A stretch of DNA of 60,622 bases from an uncultured Paracoccaceae bacterium (GTDB lineage Bacteria > Pseudomonadota > Alphaproteobacteria > Rhodobacterales > Rhodobacteraceae), in contig CAJWNQ010000010.1 of NCBI GenBank assembly GCA_913043905.1, forward strand, positions 1-60,622. The letters are read 5' to 3'. The notes under the pieces are model-generated. The model was not told the origin of the DNA and made no database searches. It worked only from the letters and a program-made list of their open reading frames with translations. Every line of letters begins with the position of its first letter. The stretch's first letter is position 1. This document shows positions 43,567-53,775 of this stretch, piece by piece. The translations under genes and the position numbers were made by a program.

Positions 43567-44445
43567 CTATACCACTTTTTTGCGGATTTCCGCCCAAATG
43601 TTAATGTAATTTGCAATAAAAATAAGAACAGCACCACCAATAATAAATACATCTAATAGTTCATTATAGAAAATATATCCAATTGCCGCGATGATTGGTA
43701 ATCGACAGAAATCAATGGGTGTGACAACTGTTGCAGGAGCAAGTTGAAGTGCCTTTGTTATACAGAAATGTGCGAGTAGTCCGCCTATGCCTATTACAAT
43801 AATCCAAGGCAAACTAGACTTAGAAGGTAGAGCTATATCACCGTCATAGCCCGCACAAACTATACCTAGACCTAATTGCATTAAGGTTAACCAAAACAAA
43901 ATGCATGTAATTGTGGTTGTTTTTGTGAGTTGTTTTGTAAAAATAACACTACAAGCAAAACCAACGGCACAAAGGGCTGCAGGGATAATGCCGGGAGCTA
44001 AGCCTGCAAGCCATGGGCGGGTAACAATTAAGATACCAATAAAACCAACTAATATAGAAATAACTCTAACTTTTGTTAATTTCTCTCCTAATAAAAATGG
44101 TGAGGCTAACATAACCCAAAGTGGTACGGAAAATTCAAACGCAAAAAGTTGTGCAAATGGAATTAGTGTTAACGCGTAAAACCACAAGTTTTGTCCCATG
44201 AAGTGAGATACGTTTCGGGCAAAATGAAGACCAAATCTATTTGTATTAATTTGGCTACGGGTGTTTAAAAATGTTGATAATAGCAATACTATAATAAGCC
44301 CAATTAACGAGCGGTACATCATTATTTCAAATGTATCGAGTTCGAATGATATTTCACGCCCTGAGACAGCCATTGCAGAAAAAGATATTACTGTGCCGGT
44401 CATCCAGATAACGGCCTGCAATGTATTGGAAAAAGATTTAAACAC
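43567..44445 (-). CDS. EamA/DMT-superfamily transporter
   Basis: The 292-residue polytopic protein has two EamA repeats (MTGTVISFSAMAVSGREISF near the start; LQLAPATVVTPIDFCRLPIIAAIGYIFYNELLD near the end). The start is GTG at 44445. It ends five bases before the GGCT-like ATG, so these two and the pseudogene formed one operon. It may still provide the transport function lost with the broken paralogue. Substrate is unknown. Confidence 0.85.
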   Translation of the reverse strand: MFKSFSNTLQAVIWMTGTVISFSAMAVSGREISFELDTFEIMMYRSLIGLIIVLLLSTFLNTRSQINTNRFGLHFARNVSHFMGQNLWFYALTLIPFAQLFAFEFSVPLWVMLASPFLLGEKLTKVRVISILVGFIGILIVTRPWLAGLAPGIIPAALCAVGFACSVIFTKQLTKTTTITCILFWLTLMQLGLGIVCAGYDGDIALPSKSSLPWIIVIGIGGLLAHFCITKALQLAPATVVTPIDFCRLPIIAAIGYIFYNELLDVFIIGGAVLIFIANYINIWAEIRKKVV

Positions 44446-44524
44446 TTAATTTGCCTATTTTTAATAAATGTATCGAGTTTGGATTACTTGGCAACCCTTT
44501 CATTTAGACATTTTTCTATAAATA

Positions 44525-46084
44525 CTATTCCCACTCAATTGTGCCAGGAGGCTTTGATGTAATGTCATAAGTAACACGATTAATGCCTTCAACCTCATTT
44601 ATGATACGAGTTGCCGTTTCGCCTAAGAATTCATGTGTAAAAGGATAATAATCAGCCGTCATACCATCAACTGAAGTAACTGCCCGTAACGCGCATGCAA
44701 AATCATAAGTGCGACCATCACCCATTACGCCAACTGTGCGGACCGGTAAAATAGCTACAAAGGCTTGCCAGATTTCATCATATAAATTGTGTTTACGTAT
44801 TTGATCAATATATACAGCATCTGCTTTACGTAAAATTTCTAATTTTTCACGAGTAATTTCGCCAGGACATCGGATAGCAAGTCCAGGGCCAGGGAAGGGG
44901 TGACGACCAACAAAACTTGCGGGCAATCCCAACTCAACACCTAAAGCACGAACTTCGTCTTTAAATAACTCTCGTAAGGGTTCCACTAAAGCCATATCCA
45001 TTTTTTTGGGCAAACCACCAACATTGTGATGAGATTTTATAGTCACTGATGGCCCACCAGAAAAAGATACACTTTCTATTACATCAGGATATAGGGTGCC
45101 TTGAGCTAAAAATTTAGCTCCAATAGGTTTTGCATATTTATCAAAAACATCAATAAACAATTTGCCTATAATCTTACGTTTAGTCTCAGGATCTGATTGA
45201 CCGTCTAATTCGCCAAGAAATAATTCACGTTCATCTGCATGTAGTAGCTTCATATTATAATGATCACGGAACATTTTTATTACTTCTTCGGCTTCGTCCA
45301 TACGAAGTAAGCCATGGTCGACAAAGACACATGTCAGTTGATCCCCAATTGCTTCGTGTAACAACATAGCCGTTACAGAACTATCAACGCCCCCGGAGAG
45401 GCCACATATTACCTGTTGATCACCCACTTGATCTTTTATGGCTGCAATGGCTTGTTCGCGGTATGCGCCCATAGTCCAATCGCCTGTAAAACCTGCTAAT
45501 TTAACAAAATTTTCATATAGCTTTGCTCCGTTTGGCGTGTGGTGTACTTCCGGGTGGAACTGAACAGCATAAAAGTCTCTCTGAAGATCTGCTATAATAG
45601 CGTATGGAGCATTTGGGGAAGTTCCATAAACTCGAAATCCTTCTGCAATCTTTGATACGTGATCTCCGTGGCTCATCCAAACCTGTTCATCTTCATTTGC
45701 AAACCAGCCATCAAGTATATTTAATTTTTCCGACCCTGGGCTGACATAGGCACGACCAAACTCTGCTGTACCATGACCTGATTCAACCTTGCCGCCAAGC
45801 TGATGCATCATCACTTGCTGGCCATAGCAAATGCCTAGCAAAGGCACACCCATTTTAAACAAAGCTTCCGGAGCTCGTGGACTGCCTTTTGTAGTTACGG
45901 AGGAAGGCCCCCCAGATAGTATAACAGCCTTTGGGCTGAACTCATTTAAAAATGCCTCATCTACTTTATTAAAAGGATGGATTTCACAGTAAACATTCAG
46001 TTCACGCAAGCGACGCGCTATTAATTGAGTTACTTGGCTACCGAAATCGATAATGAGGAGGCGGTCATGCGATATATCTGTCAT
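44525..46084 (-). CDS. guaA: GMP synthase (glutamine-hydrolysing)
   Basis: The 519-residue enzyme has an N-terminal class I glutaminase domain with the nucleophile Cys in [14 protein letters not shown] and the His/Glu pair in [12 protein letters not shown]. The ATP-pyrophosphatase domain shows the P-loop [11 protein letters not shown], and the C-terminal dimerisation domain ends with the usual KPPGTIEWE. It converts XMP to GMP. It appears as a single-gene unit facing away from the MttB homologue. No clear ribosome site is visible. Confidence 0.97.
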   Translation of the reverse strand: MTDISHDRLLIIDFGSQVTQLIARRLRELNVYCEIHPFNKVDEAFLNEFSPKAVILSGGPSSVTTKGSPRAPEALFKMGVPLLGICYGQQVMMHQLGGKVESGHGTAEFGRAYVSPGSEKLNILDGWFANEDEQVWMSHGDHVSKIAEGFRVYGTSPNAPYAIIADLQRDFYAVQFHPEVHHTPNGAKLYENFVKLAGFTGDWTMGAYREQAIAAIKDQVGDQQVICGLSGGVDSSVTAMLLHEAIGDQLTCVFVDHGLLRMDEAEEVIKMFRDHYNMKLLHADERELFLGELDGQSDPETKRKIIGKLFIDVFDKYAKPIGAKFLAQGTLYPDVIESVSFSGGPSVTIKSHHNVGGLPKKMDMALVEPLRELFKDEVRALGVELGLPASFVGRHPFPGPGLAIRCPGEITREKLEILRKADAVYIDQIRKHNLYDEIWQAFVAILPVRTVGVMGDGRTYDFACALRAVTSVDGMTADYYPFTHEFLGETATRIINEVEGINRVTYDITSKPPGTIEWE

Positions 46085-46167
46085 TAGGGCGGTTTATTCT
46101 CATGGCAGTTCTGGTGCAAGAGAGATTGTTACCCACATTAATTAAAATAAAATTTTGAAAACTTATA

Positions 46168-46185
46168 AAATGAATATGTTCATTT
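46168..46185. promoter_or_regulatory. 18-bp palindrome between guaA and mttB-like gene
   Basis: AAATGAA and TTCATTT are perfect 7-base arms around TATG in the divergent region, 84 bases from guaA and 123 bases before the MttB homologue. It is a possible operator for either gene. AT-rich composition lowers confidence. Confidence 0.35.
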
Positions 46186-46308
46186 GATATTTTTGTTTTA
46201 AAGAAAAAATAAAACTAAATGTCGCCATCGACACACAATAGCCGAATTTGTAACGATGTGCTTTTTTATCCAATCGTAAGATAAGTTAAATTATTAAGGA
46301 TTTTAATC

Positions 46309-47865
46309 ATGTCAGATACAGTCGAGCAAGCCCCTGTAAGTCGTCGAACTCGTGGTGGAGGTGGTGCTGCACGTCGTGCAGAGCGAACGGCTGTGGTAAT
46401 CGAGACGGCAAGATTTATCGAGCGAAATATCCCAAATTTTGAAGTTTTAAATGATGAAGCTTTAGAAATCATAGAATATAATGCTGAAACGATATTAGAG
46501 GAAATTGGTGTAAATTTTCTGGATAATCCTGCTGCCATTAAGCGCTGGAAAGAAGCCGGTGCCAGTATAGATGGTGACAGAGTTAGAATTCCTCGTGGAT
46601 TGGCTCGTAAACTAATTAAAACAGCGCCAGAAAAGTTTACGCAGCATGCGCGTAATCCAGAAAAGAATGTTGAAATCGGTGGTAAGACAATGGTTCTTGC
46701 CCCAGTTTATGGCCCTCCTTTTATTCGTGATTTAGAAGGTGGACGTCGTTATGCAACTATGGCTGATTTCCATAAAATAGTTAAATTAACCTACATGTCT
46801 AAATACTTACACCATTCAGGTGGTACAGTTTGTGAACCAACTGATGTAGCAGTTAATAAACGCCATTTAGATATGCTTTATGCTCACATGACACTTACAG
46901 ACAAACCGTTTATGGGATCTGTTACTGCACCACAGAATGCGCAAGACAGTGTAAATATGTGTAACATTCTATTTGGTGAAGAGTTTGTGCAAAATAACAC
47001 AGTCATGACTTCATTGATTAATATTAACTCTCCAATGGTTTTTGACGATATTATGATGGGTGCTATGGAGGTTTATGCACAAAATAATCAAGCTTGTATC
47101 GTATCACCATTTATCGTGGGTGGAGCGATGGCGCCTGTTTCTGTTGCTGGTACATTAACACAAGTATTAGCAGAAGCCTTGGCTGGTGTTGCTTATAATC
47201 AATTATGTCGACCAGGTGCACCTGTAATTATGGGTGCCTTTGTAGCTTCAATTGATATGAATTCAGGTGCACCTACATTTGGTACGCCAGAAGCGTCAAA
47301 AATTCTTTACGGCGCTGGGCAACTAGCACGACGCCTAAAGCTGCCATTTCGTTCAGGAGGGGCTTTATGTGGGTCTAAACTTCCAGATGCTCAAGCGGCT
47401 TATGAAACATCGAATACATTAAATGCAGCATTATTGGGAGGTGTTAACTTCTGTTTACACGCTGCAGGTTGGCTAGAGGGTGGATTGGTTTCTAGCCTTG
47501 AGAAATTGGTAATGGATGCAGATCAATTGGGAGTTCTACATTCAATTGCTGAGGGTATAGATATGTCTGATAATGGACAGGCAATGGGTGCCATACGGGA
47601 AGTTGGCCCTGGTGGGCATTATTTGGGCTGTGATCATACACAAAATAACTTTAAAAGTAGTTTTTGGCGTTCAGGCGTTTTAGATTATAAACCTTTTGAA
47701 ACATGGACTGAAGACGGTGAAAAAGACACTGTTACATTAGCAAATGAAAAGGTTCATAAAATGTTGGGAGATTATATTCAGCCACCAATTGATCCTAGAA
47801 TTGATGAAGCTTTAAAGCAGTATATCAAGAATCGTAAAGATAGCGAACCAGATGCTTTTGGTTAA
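46309..47865 (+). CDS. MttB-family methyltransferase (non-pyrrolysine)
   Basis: This 518-residue protein belongs to the trimethylamine methyltransferase (MttB) superfamily. Features are ILEEIGVNFLDNPAAIKRWKEAGA, GPPFIRDLEGGRRYATMADF, GAPTFGTPEASKILYGAGQLARRLKLPFRSGGALCGSK and EGIDMSDNGQAMGAIREVGPGGHYLG. There is no in-frame TAG, so no pyrrolysine; the protein resembles glycine betaine methyltransferases (MtgB type). These transfer a methyl group to a corrinoid protein. No corrinoid protein or methyl-THF transferase gene is nearby. The N terminus is Arg/Gly-rich (RRTRGGGGAARRAER). AAGGA precedes the ATG. Confidence 0.88.
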   Translation: MSDTVEQAPVSRRTRGGGGAARRAERTAVVIETARFIERNIPNFEVLNDEALEIIEYNAETILEEIGVNFLDNPAAIKRWKEAGASIDGDRVRIPRGLARKLIKTAPEKFTQHARNPEKNVEIGGKTMVLAPVYGPPFIRDLEGGRRYATMADFHKIVKLTYMSKYLHHSGGTVCEPTDVAVNKRHLDMLYAHMTLTDKPFMGSVTAPQNAQDSVNMCNILFGEEFVQNNTVMTSLININSPMVFDDIMMGAMEVYAQNNQACIVSPFIVGGAMAPVSVAGTLTQVLAEALAGVAYNQLCRPGAPVIMGAFVASIDMNSGAPTFGTPEASKILYGAGQLARRLKLPFRSGGALCGSKLPDAQAAYETSNTLNAALLGGVNFCLHAAGWLEGGLVSSLEKLVMDADQLGVLHSIAEGIDMSDNGQAMGAIREVGPGGHYLGCDHTQNNFKSSFWRSGVLDYKPFETWTEDGEKDTVTLANEKVHKMLGDYIQPPIDPRIDEALKQYIKNRKDSEPDAFG

Positions 47866-47890
47866 TCCAAAAAAAAGAGATTAACCAAAA
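47856..47890. terminator. Long hairpin at the 3' ends of mttB-like and tpiA genes
   Basis: TTTTGGTTAATC and GATTAACCAAAA form a perfect 12-bp stem with an 11-base loop. It includes the stop codon of the MttB homologue and lies 15 bases from the tpiA stop. It could serve both convergent genes. On the minus strand the loop is U-rich, but no U-run follows either stem. Confidence 0.65.
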
Positions 47891-47905
47891 TTGAACACCA
47901 TGTAT

Positions 47906-48643
47906 TTACCCTATAGATTCTATTATAGGTGTGAAGTCTTTCGCTTTTAAGGATGCACCACCAACCAAGCCTCCATCTACGTCAGGAATAGCTGAAATTT
48001 CTGCCACATTTTTACCATTCATAGATCCACCGTATAAAATATTGATAGAATGCCCTATTTGATCACCAAAACGATGCTCTAAGCTAACACGGATAAAATT
48101 ATGAACCTCTGAAATTTGATCAGTAGTGGGTGTTAATCCTGTCCCAATAGCCCAAATAGGCTCATAAGCTATTACTAATTTTTCACTAGGAACACTATCT
48201 GGAATAGAATTCAATAACTGTTTGCCTATAATATCCAATGTAATTTTACTGTTACGTTGATCTAAATTTTCACCAATACATACTATAGCATTTAGTCCAA
48301 ACTGCCACGCCATCAGAACTTTCTGTTGTATAGATTTATCTGTTTCAGCATGGTCAATACGACGCTCTGAGTGTCCTAAAATTACATATTGTGCACCTGA
48401 ATCTTGTAACATTTCTGCAGAAATATCACCAGTATGTGCTCCTGATGTTTCATTATGACAAGTTTGGCCTCCAATAAAAATACTTTTTGTTTTTAAGGCT
48501 AATTGTAAGATCAAAGTTGCTGGAACACATAAAATAACATCACAATTAGCTTTGGCTGCTGCTTGATCTATTGCCGCAACTTCCGCAAGGTTTGCTCTCA
48601 AGCCATTCATTTTCCAATTTCCAGCAACCATAGGTTTGCGCAT
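47906..48643 (-). CDS. tpiA: Triose-phosphate isomerase
   Basis: The 245-residue enzyme has all three catalytic positions: Lys in AGNWKMNG, His in VILGHSERR and Glu in VIAYEPIWAIGTG. The phosphate-binding GGSMNGKN and GLVGGASLK loops close the barrel. It interconverts dihydroxyacetone phosphate and glyceraldehyde 3-phosphate. The length is normal for bacteria. It is separated by 156 bases from the upstream sufA-like gene and is probably transcribed alone. Confidence 0.97.
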   Translation of the reverse strand: MRKPMVAGNWKMNGLRANLAEVAAIDQAAAKANCDVILCVPATLILQLALKTKSIFIGGQTCHNETSGAHTGDISAEMLQDSGAQYVILGHSERRIDHAETDKSIQQKVLMAWQFGLNAIVCIGENLDQRNSKITLDIIGKQLLNSIPDSVPSEKLVIAYEPIWAIGTGLTPTTDQISEVHNFIRVSLEHRFGDQIGHSINILYGGSMNGKNVAEISAIPDVDGGLVGGASLKAKDFTPIIESIG

Positions 48644-48799
48644 AATATATTCCTTTGTATTAAGCTTTATTACTTATCCGGACTGATGCTATTAAAATAT
48701 TTTATTGAATGTTATATTTCAATACTCACAATTGCTTCAATAATTTTTTAAGCTATGATTTATTTGGGAGTATCTAGCGTCAAACCATATTAGGCAAGA

Positions 48800-49150
48800 T
48801 TACATACCTTCAAATTTAATACTTTCACCACATCCACATGCTTCTGAAACGTTTGGATTATTAAATTTGAAACCTGCTTCAAGTAAGGACACTTCGTAAT
48901 CAATTTGGGTGCCAAACAAAAACATTTGTGCCATTGGTGCAATCATAACTGTAGCACCATCTTGAGAAATGACTTCATCATTTGGATCTATGTCATCGAC
49001 ATAATCCATAGTATACTCCATCCCGGCGCAGCCACCTTTCTTAACTCCAACGCGTAAACCCTTTTTGTCACCTTGGCTCATAAGTTTACGGATTTGGTTT
49101 GCTGCTTTTTCAGTTATAGTAACTGCTTGTTTTCCCGGTATATTAAACAT
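48800..49150 (-). CDS. A-type iron-sulfur carrier (SufA/IscA/ErpA family)
   Basis: The 116-residue protein has the A-type carrier pattern: ITEKAANQIRKLM, then the first cysteine in KKGGCAGMEYTMDYVDD and the C-terminal pair in EACGCGESIKFEGM. It carries Fe-S clusters to apoproteins. Its ATG directly abuts the stop of the sufT-like gene, so the two are co-translated. This pair commonly ends suf operons in alphaproteobacteria; other suf genes are not in the window. Confidence 0.9.
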   Translation of the reverse strand: MFNIPGKQAVTITEKAANQIRKLMSQGDKKGLRVGVKKGGCAGMEYTMDYVDDIDPNDEVISQDGATVMIAPMAQMFLFGTQIDYEVSLLEAGFKFNNPNVSEACGCGESIKFEGM

Positions 49151-49516
49151 TTACATAAAGCCCAATTCTAAACGAGCCTCATCCGACATCATATCCATGC
49201 CCCATTGTGGCTCCCATATTAGCTCTACGTTGACAGACTGCACCCCTGGTACCGGTTCTATTGCATCTTGTACCCAACCTGGCATTTCACCGGCAACTGG
49301 GCATCCAGGTGCTGTTAATGACATTTTGACATCGACAACGCCAGAATCGGAAATTTCAATAGTATAAATTAATCCAAGGTCAAATATGTTTACAGGGATT
49401 TCTGGATCATGCACGGTTCTGCATGCCTCACAGATTGGCTCATACAAAGCATGGTCTGTACTTGATGGCACAATTAACGGCGTGCCTTCCATTGGTGCAT
49501 CATTTGAAGCGTTCAT
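49151..49516 (-). CDS. SufT/MIP18-type Fe-S assembly factor (DUF59)
   Basis: A DUF59-domain protein of 121 residues from the ATG at 49516. Visible are HDPEIPVNIFDLGLIYTIEI, MSLTAPGCPVAGEMPGWVQDAI with the conserved Cys, and VELIWEPQWGMDMMSDEAR. SufT-type proteins aid Fe-S cluster maturation. GAGAAAA lies upstream of this ATG; an ATG at 49576 would add 20 residues. It is followed without a gap by the A-type carrier gene. Confidence 0.88.
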   Translation of the reverse strand: MNASNDAPMEGTPLIVPSSTDHALYEPICEACRTVHDPEIPVNIFDLGLIYTIEISDSGVVDVKMSLTAPGCPVAGEMPGWVQDAIEPVPGVQSVNVELIWEPQWGMDMMSDEARLELGFM

Positions 49517-49660
49517 TATTTTTCTCGCTTGGAATTCCTGACTAAACTTATAGGGAATACTAAGTGAGACGTCCATCTGTATTTAAATTGTATATTTTTC
49601 TTCTTGCTTGGAATTTTTGACTAAACATATATGAATTAGAAAAACAAACCTTTAAGGTAA

Positions 49661-50797
49661 ATGGGCATGACAAATCGTTTTCAATTTAATATTAAAGCTA
49701 CTGATGGGCGTGCCCGTACAGGAGTTATATCAACTCCTAAAGGTGATATTCGTACGCCTGCATTTATGCCAGTAGGTACGGCTGCCACTGTTAAAGCAAT
49801 GCTGCCTGAGAGTGTACGTTCGACTGGGGCAGATATTTTATTAGGAAATACATATCATTTAATGCTGAGGCCAGGGGCTGAACGTATTCATAATTTGGGT
49901 GGCTTGCACAAATTTATGAATTGGCAAGGCCCTATTTTAACAGATTCGGGTGGATATCAAGTCATGAGTTTGACTGATTTACGTAAGCTGACCGAAGAGG
50001 GCGTTAAATTTAAAAGCCATATTGATGGGTCTGTTCATAATTTGACCCCAGAATACTCTATGGAAATCCAGCGGTTATTGGGTTCTGATATAGTAATGTC
50101 ATTCGATGAGTGCACACCGTACCCAGCTACTGATAAACAAGCAAAGTCTAGCATGGATTTATCCATGCGATGGGCTCAAAGATCTCGGGATGCTTTTGGT
50201 GACCGCCCAGGTTACGCACTATTTGGAATTCAACAAGGTTCTACATTTAAAGATATGCGTGAGGAAAGTGCTGAAAAACTTACTAATATTGGATTTGATG
50301 GTTATGCTGTTGGTGGTTTAGCGGTTGGTGAGGGGCAGGATTTAATGTTTGATGTGCTTGAATATGCACCCAACCAATTGCCACAAGACAAACCGCGGTA
50401 TTTAATGGGGGTAGGTAAACCAGATGATATTGTAGGTGCTGTTCAGCGTGGAATTGATATGTTTGATTGCGTTTTACCAAGTAGATCGGGTCGAACGGGC
50501 CAAGCTTTAACTAGAATGGGTCCTATCAATTTACGCAATGCAAGACATAGAGATGACCCTCGACCTTTGGATGTAACATGTGAATGTCCATGCTGTAAAA
50601 ACTATAGCCGTGCTTATTTACATCATGTGCATCGAGCTGGAGAAATTATTAGTTCAATGTTAATTACTTGGCACAATTTACATTATTACCAGGTACTAAT
50701 GGAGGGCTTACGAGGAGCAATTGCTTCAAGCTCTCTAGATACATTTGTTTCAAATTTTCATAACCTACGTAAACAAGGTGATATTGAGCCGATTTAA
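49661..50797 (+). CDS. tgt: Queuine tRNA-ribosyltransferase
   Basis: The 378-residue enzyme shows the Tgt active site: the general acid/base Asp in [13 protein letters not shown], the nucleophile Asp in [19 protein letters not shown], and the zinc site [22 protein letters not shown]. It exchanges guanine for a queuine precursor at the wobble position of certain tRNAs. AAGG lies five bases before the ATG; an in-frame ATG at 49667 is also possible. It is divergent from the sufT-like gene. Confidence 0.97.
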   Translation: MGMTNRFQFNIKATDGRARTGVISTPKGDIRTPAFMPVGTAATVKAMLPESVRSTGADILLGNTYHLMLRPGAERIHNLGGLHKFMNWQGPILTDSGGYQVMSLTDLRKLTEEGVKFKSHIDGSVHNLTPEYSMEIQRLLGSDIVMSFDECTPYPATDKQAKSSMDLSMRWAQRSRDAFGDRPGYALFGIQQGSTFKDMREESAEKLTNIGFDGYAVGGLAVGEGQDLMFDVLEYAPNQLPQDKPRYLMGVGKPDDIVGAVQRGIDMFDCVLPSRSGRTGQALTRMGPINLRNARHRDDPRPLDVTCECPCCKNYSRAYLHHVHRAGEIISSMLITWHNLHYYQVLMEGLRGAIASSSLDTFVSNFHNLRKQGDIEPI

Positions 50798-50857
50798 GTT
50801 ATTATAAAAAAATAATTAAAAATATTAACTTTTTCATAAAAATTGAGGTGCTATTCC

Positions 50858-50887
50858 TTGACTTCTTGCAATCAATAAACACATTAT
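50858..50887 (+). promoter_or_regulatory. Likely lon promoter
   Basis: TTGACT (50858-50863) and CATTAT (50882-50887) are 18 bases apart, about 80 bases before the lon ATG. A CTTG immediately overlapping the -35 region also allows a heat-shock sigma factor reading, but the -10 does not match that consensus well. Confidence 0.45.
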
Positions 50888-50968
50888 AAATAGCTAAACT
50901 TACAGGAGAGATTTTGCGTTGCTACAAATGTGGGACTATTAATCTCTTGCTAAATTAAAGGAATTACC

Positions 50969-53371
50969 ATGACTGATGCTAAAAGTGCCTCCTTCCCCGT
51001 CTTACCATTGAGAGACATCGTTGTTTTCCCAAATATGATTGTTCCATTGTTTGTTGGTCGCGAAAAATCTGTTCGCGCCTTAGAAGCGGTGATGGAAGAA
51101 AGTAAGGAAATTATTCTTGCTTCCCAAATTGACCCATCCGAGGATAATCCATCAACTGAAACTATTTATCAAAATGGTGTTTTAGCTACTGTTATGCAGT
51201 TATTAAAGCTACCTGATGGAACAGTAAAAGTTTTAGTTGAAGGTCAAGAGCGAGTGCAAATTACTGAATACTTAGATAATGATGAATATTTTGAAGCAAC
51301 CGCTGATGTATTAAAAGTAACGCGAAAAGATGAAGCCGTTATTGAAGCATTAACGCGTACAGTCTCAAAAGAATTCGAACGTTATGCTAAAATGAATAAG
51401 AATGTTCCTGAGGAGGCTTTGTCGACAGCTCTTGAGAGTGAAAATGCTGATGCTTTAGCGGATACAGTTGCCGGCCACTTAGCGATTCGAGTTGACCAAA
51501 AGCAAGAACTTTTAGAGATGCTAGATTTAGGCGAGCGACTAGAAGCAATTTATGGCCTTATGCAGGGTGAAATGTCTGTTCTTAAAGTTGAGCGAAAAAT
51601 TAAATCACGCGTAAAGAATCAAATGGAACGTACGCAACGTGATTACTACCTAAATGAACAAATGAAAGCTATTCAAAAGGAACTTGGCGATAGTGAAGGT
51701 GGTGAAGATGAAACCTCTGAGTTGGAAGCATTAGTTAAAAATACTAAATTCTCAAAAGAAGCCCGTGAAAAAGCAGAGGGTGAATTAAAGAAATTACGTA
51801 ACATGTCACCAATGTCTGCAGAAGCAACTGTTGTGCGAAATTACCTTGATTGGATGACGTCCATTCCTTGGAATAAGAAATCACGAGTGAAAAAAGATTT
51901 AAATGCTGCACAACAGGTTTTAGATAAAGATCATTATGGCTTAGATAAAGTTAAAGAAAGAATTATTGAATATTTAGCAGTTCAACAACGTTCTACAAAA
52001 ATAAAAGGTCCAATTCTATGTCTTGTTGGTCCTCCTGGTGTTGGCAAAACATCACTTGGTAAATCAGTTGCGAAGGCTACTGGACGAGAGTTTATCCGAA
52101 TTTCATTAGGTGGAGTTCGTGACGAAAGTGAAATTCGCGGTCACCGTAGGACATATATTGGATCTATGCCCGGAAAAATTATTCAAGCAATGAAAAAAGC
52201 TAAAACTAATAACCCATTAATATTGTTAGATGAAATAGATAAAATGGGACAAGATTTCCGTGGTGATCCAGCGTCTGCAATGCTAGAGGTTTTAGATCCT
52301 GAACAAAATAGCACGTTTACAGATCATTATATGGAAGTGGAATATGATCTCTCAAATGTAATGTTTTTAACAACTGCAAATACTTACAATATGCCTAGCC
52401 CTTTATTAGATAGAATGGAAATTATTCCATTGTCAGGTTATACTGAAGATGAAAAATATGAGATAGCTAAGCAACATTTATTAAGTAAACAAATTAAAAA
52501 CCATGGTCTTAAAGTAGATGAGTTTTCGTTAACTGACGACGGTTTAAAAGAAATGATCCGCCGTTATACCCGTGAAGCTGGAGTAAGAAGTTTAGAGCGA
52601 GAATTAGGAAAGCTATGCCGAAAATCATTAACTGCTATAGTTAAAGGCACGACTAAGTCTGTTGCCGTTACAAAAGATACATTAAGCGAATACTTAGGGG
52701 TTAAGAAATTTAAATACGGCCTCGCAGAAGAAACTGATCAAGTTGGTGTAGTGACAGGTTTAGCGTATACATCTGTTGGGGGTGAATTACTACATATTGA
52801 AGCTTTAAGATTACCAGGTAAAGGCCGGATGAAGACTACTGGAACATTGGGCGATGTAATGAAAGAAAGCATTGATGCAGCGTCTTCTTTTGTACGTTCA
52901 ATTGCACCTGAAATAGGAGTTAAACCCACGCAATTTGATAAATTAGACATTCACGTTCACGTCCCTGAGGGAGCGACACCAAAAGATGGACCTTCTGCAG
53001 GCGTTGGTATGGTGACATCAATAGTTTCTGTTTTGACTTCTATTCCTGTTCGTAAAGATATAGCAATGACAGGGGAAGTTACTTTGCGCGGCAATGTTTT
53101 GCCTATCGGTGGCCTCAAGGAAAAGTTGTTGGCGGCGCTACGTGGTGGAATAAAAGTTGTTTTAATTCCAGCAGATAATGAAAAAGATTTGCCAGAAATT
53201 CCAGATAATGTTAAAGCTGGTTTGGAAATAATTTCAGTTACTCATGTAACTGAAGTTCTTAAACATGCACTAATTTCTACTCCTGTTTCTATTGAATGGG
53301 ATGAGGCAGCAGAAGAAGCTGCAGCGACAAAACGTGCTGAAAATGCCCATGGAGTCCAATTATCTCATTAA
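50969..53371 (+). CDS. lon: ATP-dependent protease Lon
   Basis: The 800-residue protein has an N-terminal LON substrate-binding domain (FPVLPLRDIVVFPNMIVPLF), a coiled-coil linker, an AAA+ module with Walker A GPPGVGKTSLGKS and Walker B NPLILLDEIDKMG, and a C-terminal protease domain. The catalytic Ser is in TPKDGPSAGVGM and the Lys in IGGLKEKLLAAL. It degrades misfolded and regulatory proteins. AAAGGAA precedes the ATG. A strong intrinsic terminator follows the gene. Confidence 0.98.
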   Translation: MTDAKSASFPVLPLRDIVVFPNMIVPLFVGREKSVRALEAVMEESKEIILASQIDPSEDNPSTETIYQNGVLATVMQLLKLPDGTVKVLVEGQERVQITEYLDNDEYFEATADVLKVTRKDEAVIEALTRTVSKEFERYAKMNKNVPEEALSTALESENADALADTVAGHLAIRVDQKQELLEMLDLGERLEAIYGLMQGEMSVLKVERKIKSRVKNQMERTQRDYYLNEQMKAIQKELGDSEGGEDETSELEALVKNTKFSKEAREKAEGELKKLRNMSPMSAEATVVRNYLDWMTSIPWNKKSRVKKDLNAAQQVLDKDHYGLDKVKERIIEYLAVQQRSTKIKGPILCLVGPPGVGKTSLGKSVAKATGREFIRISLGGVRDESEIRGHRRTYIGSMPGKIIQAMKKAKTNNPLILLDEIDKMGQDFRGDPASAMLEVLDPEQNSTFTDHYMEVEYDLSNVMFLTTANTYNMPSPLLDRMEIIPLSGYTEDEKYEIAKQHLLSKQIKNHGLKVDEFSLTDDGLKEMIRRYTREAGVRSLERELGKLCRKSLTAIVKGTTKSVAVTKDTLSEYLGVKKFKYGLAEETDQVGVVTGLAYTSVGGELLHIEALRLPGKGRMKTTGTLGDVMKESIDAASSFVRSIAPEIGVKPTQFDKLDIHVHVPEGATPKDGPSAGVGMVTSIVSVLTSIPVRKDIAMTGEVTLRGNVLPIGGLKEKLLAALRGGIKVVLIPADNEKDLPEIPDNVKAGLEIISVTHVTEVLKHALISTPVSIEWDEAAEEAAATKRAENAHGVQLSH

Positions 53372-53393
53372 GTATGTAATCTATCATAAAATT

Positions 53394-53428
53394 AGGCCGT
53401 GCAGTTTGTTGTACGGCCTTTTTTTTTA
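53394..53428 (+). terminator. Intrinsic terminator after lon
   Basis: AGGCCGTGCA pairs with TGTACGGCCT in a 10-bp stem (one G-U) with a 6-base loop, followed by a run of about nine T. This is a textbook rho-independent terminator 22 bases after the lon stop. Confidence 0.95.
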
Positions 53429-53505
53429 CTTGAGCAGAAAAAATTAAAATAGATGTTAAAAGGTACTTGAAGCTAGATCAAACCTTGGGTAGACCACAAC
53501 TTGTA

Positions 53506-53581
53506 GGGTGATTAGCTCAGTTGGTAGAGCGCTTCGTTTACACCGAAGATGTCAGGAGTTCGAGTCTCTTATCACCCACCA
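53506..53581 (+). tRNA. tRNA-Val (anticodon TAC)
   Basis: The acceptor arms GGGTGAT/ATCACCC, D-loop AGCTCAGTTGGTAGAGC, anticodon stem CTTCG/CGAAG and T-loop GTTCGAGTC are all present. The loop TTTACAC gives anticodon TAC, reading GUA valine codons. The 3' CCA is encoded. No integrated element is visible at its 3' end. Confidence 0.97.
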
Positions 53582-53775
53582 TTAAATCTCTTTATTTATA
53601 TATAAACCCCTGCTTTTATAGACAGTATGATTACTTTAGGATTTATATGCCTATTTTAGGTTGGAAAAATTATTAGAAGCTTCGTCTAATTATAAACCAA
53701 GACTAAATAGCACTTTAACGTTCTACCTAATAATATGACTTTATGAGTAAAATATTTTGATTAAGGATTCTAGCT

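Noticed and set aside
46309-47865. Pyrrolysine-containing trimethylamine methyltransferase
   Set aside because: The reading frame has no in-frame TAG, so the protein is of the non-pyrrolysine MttB type.
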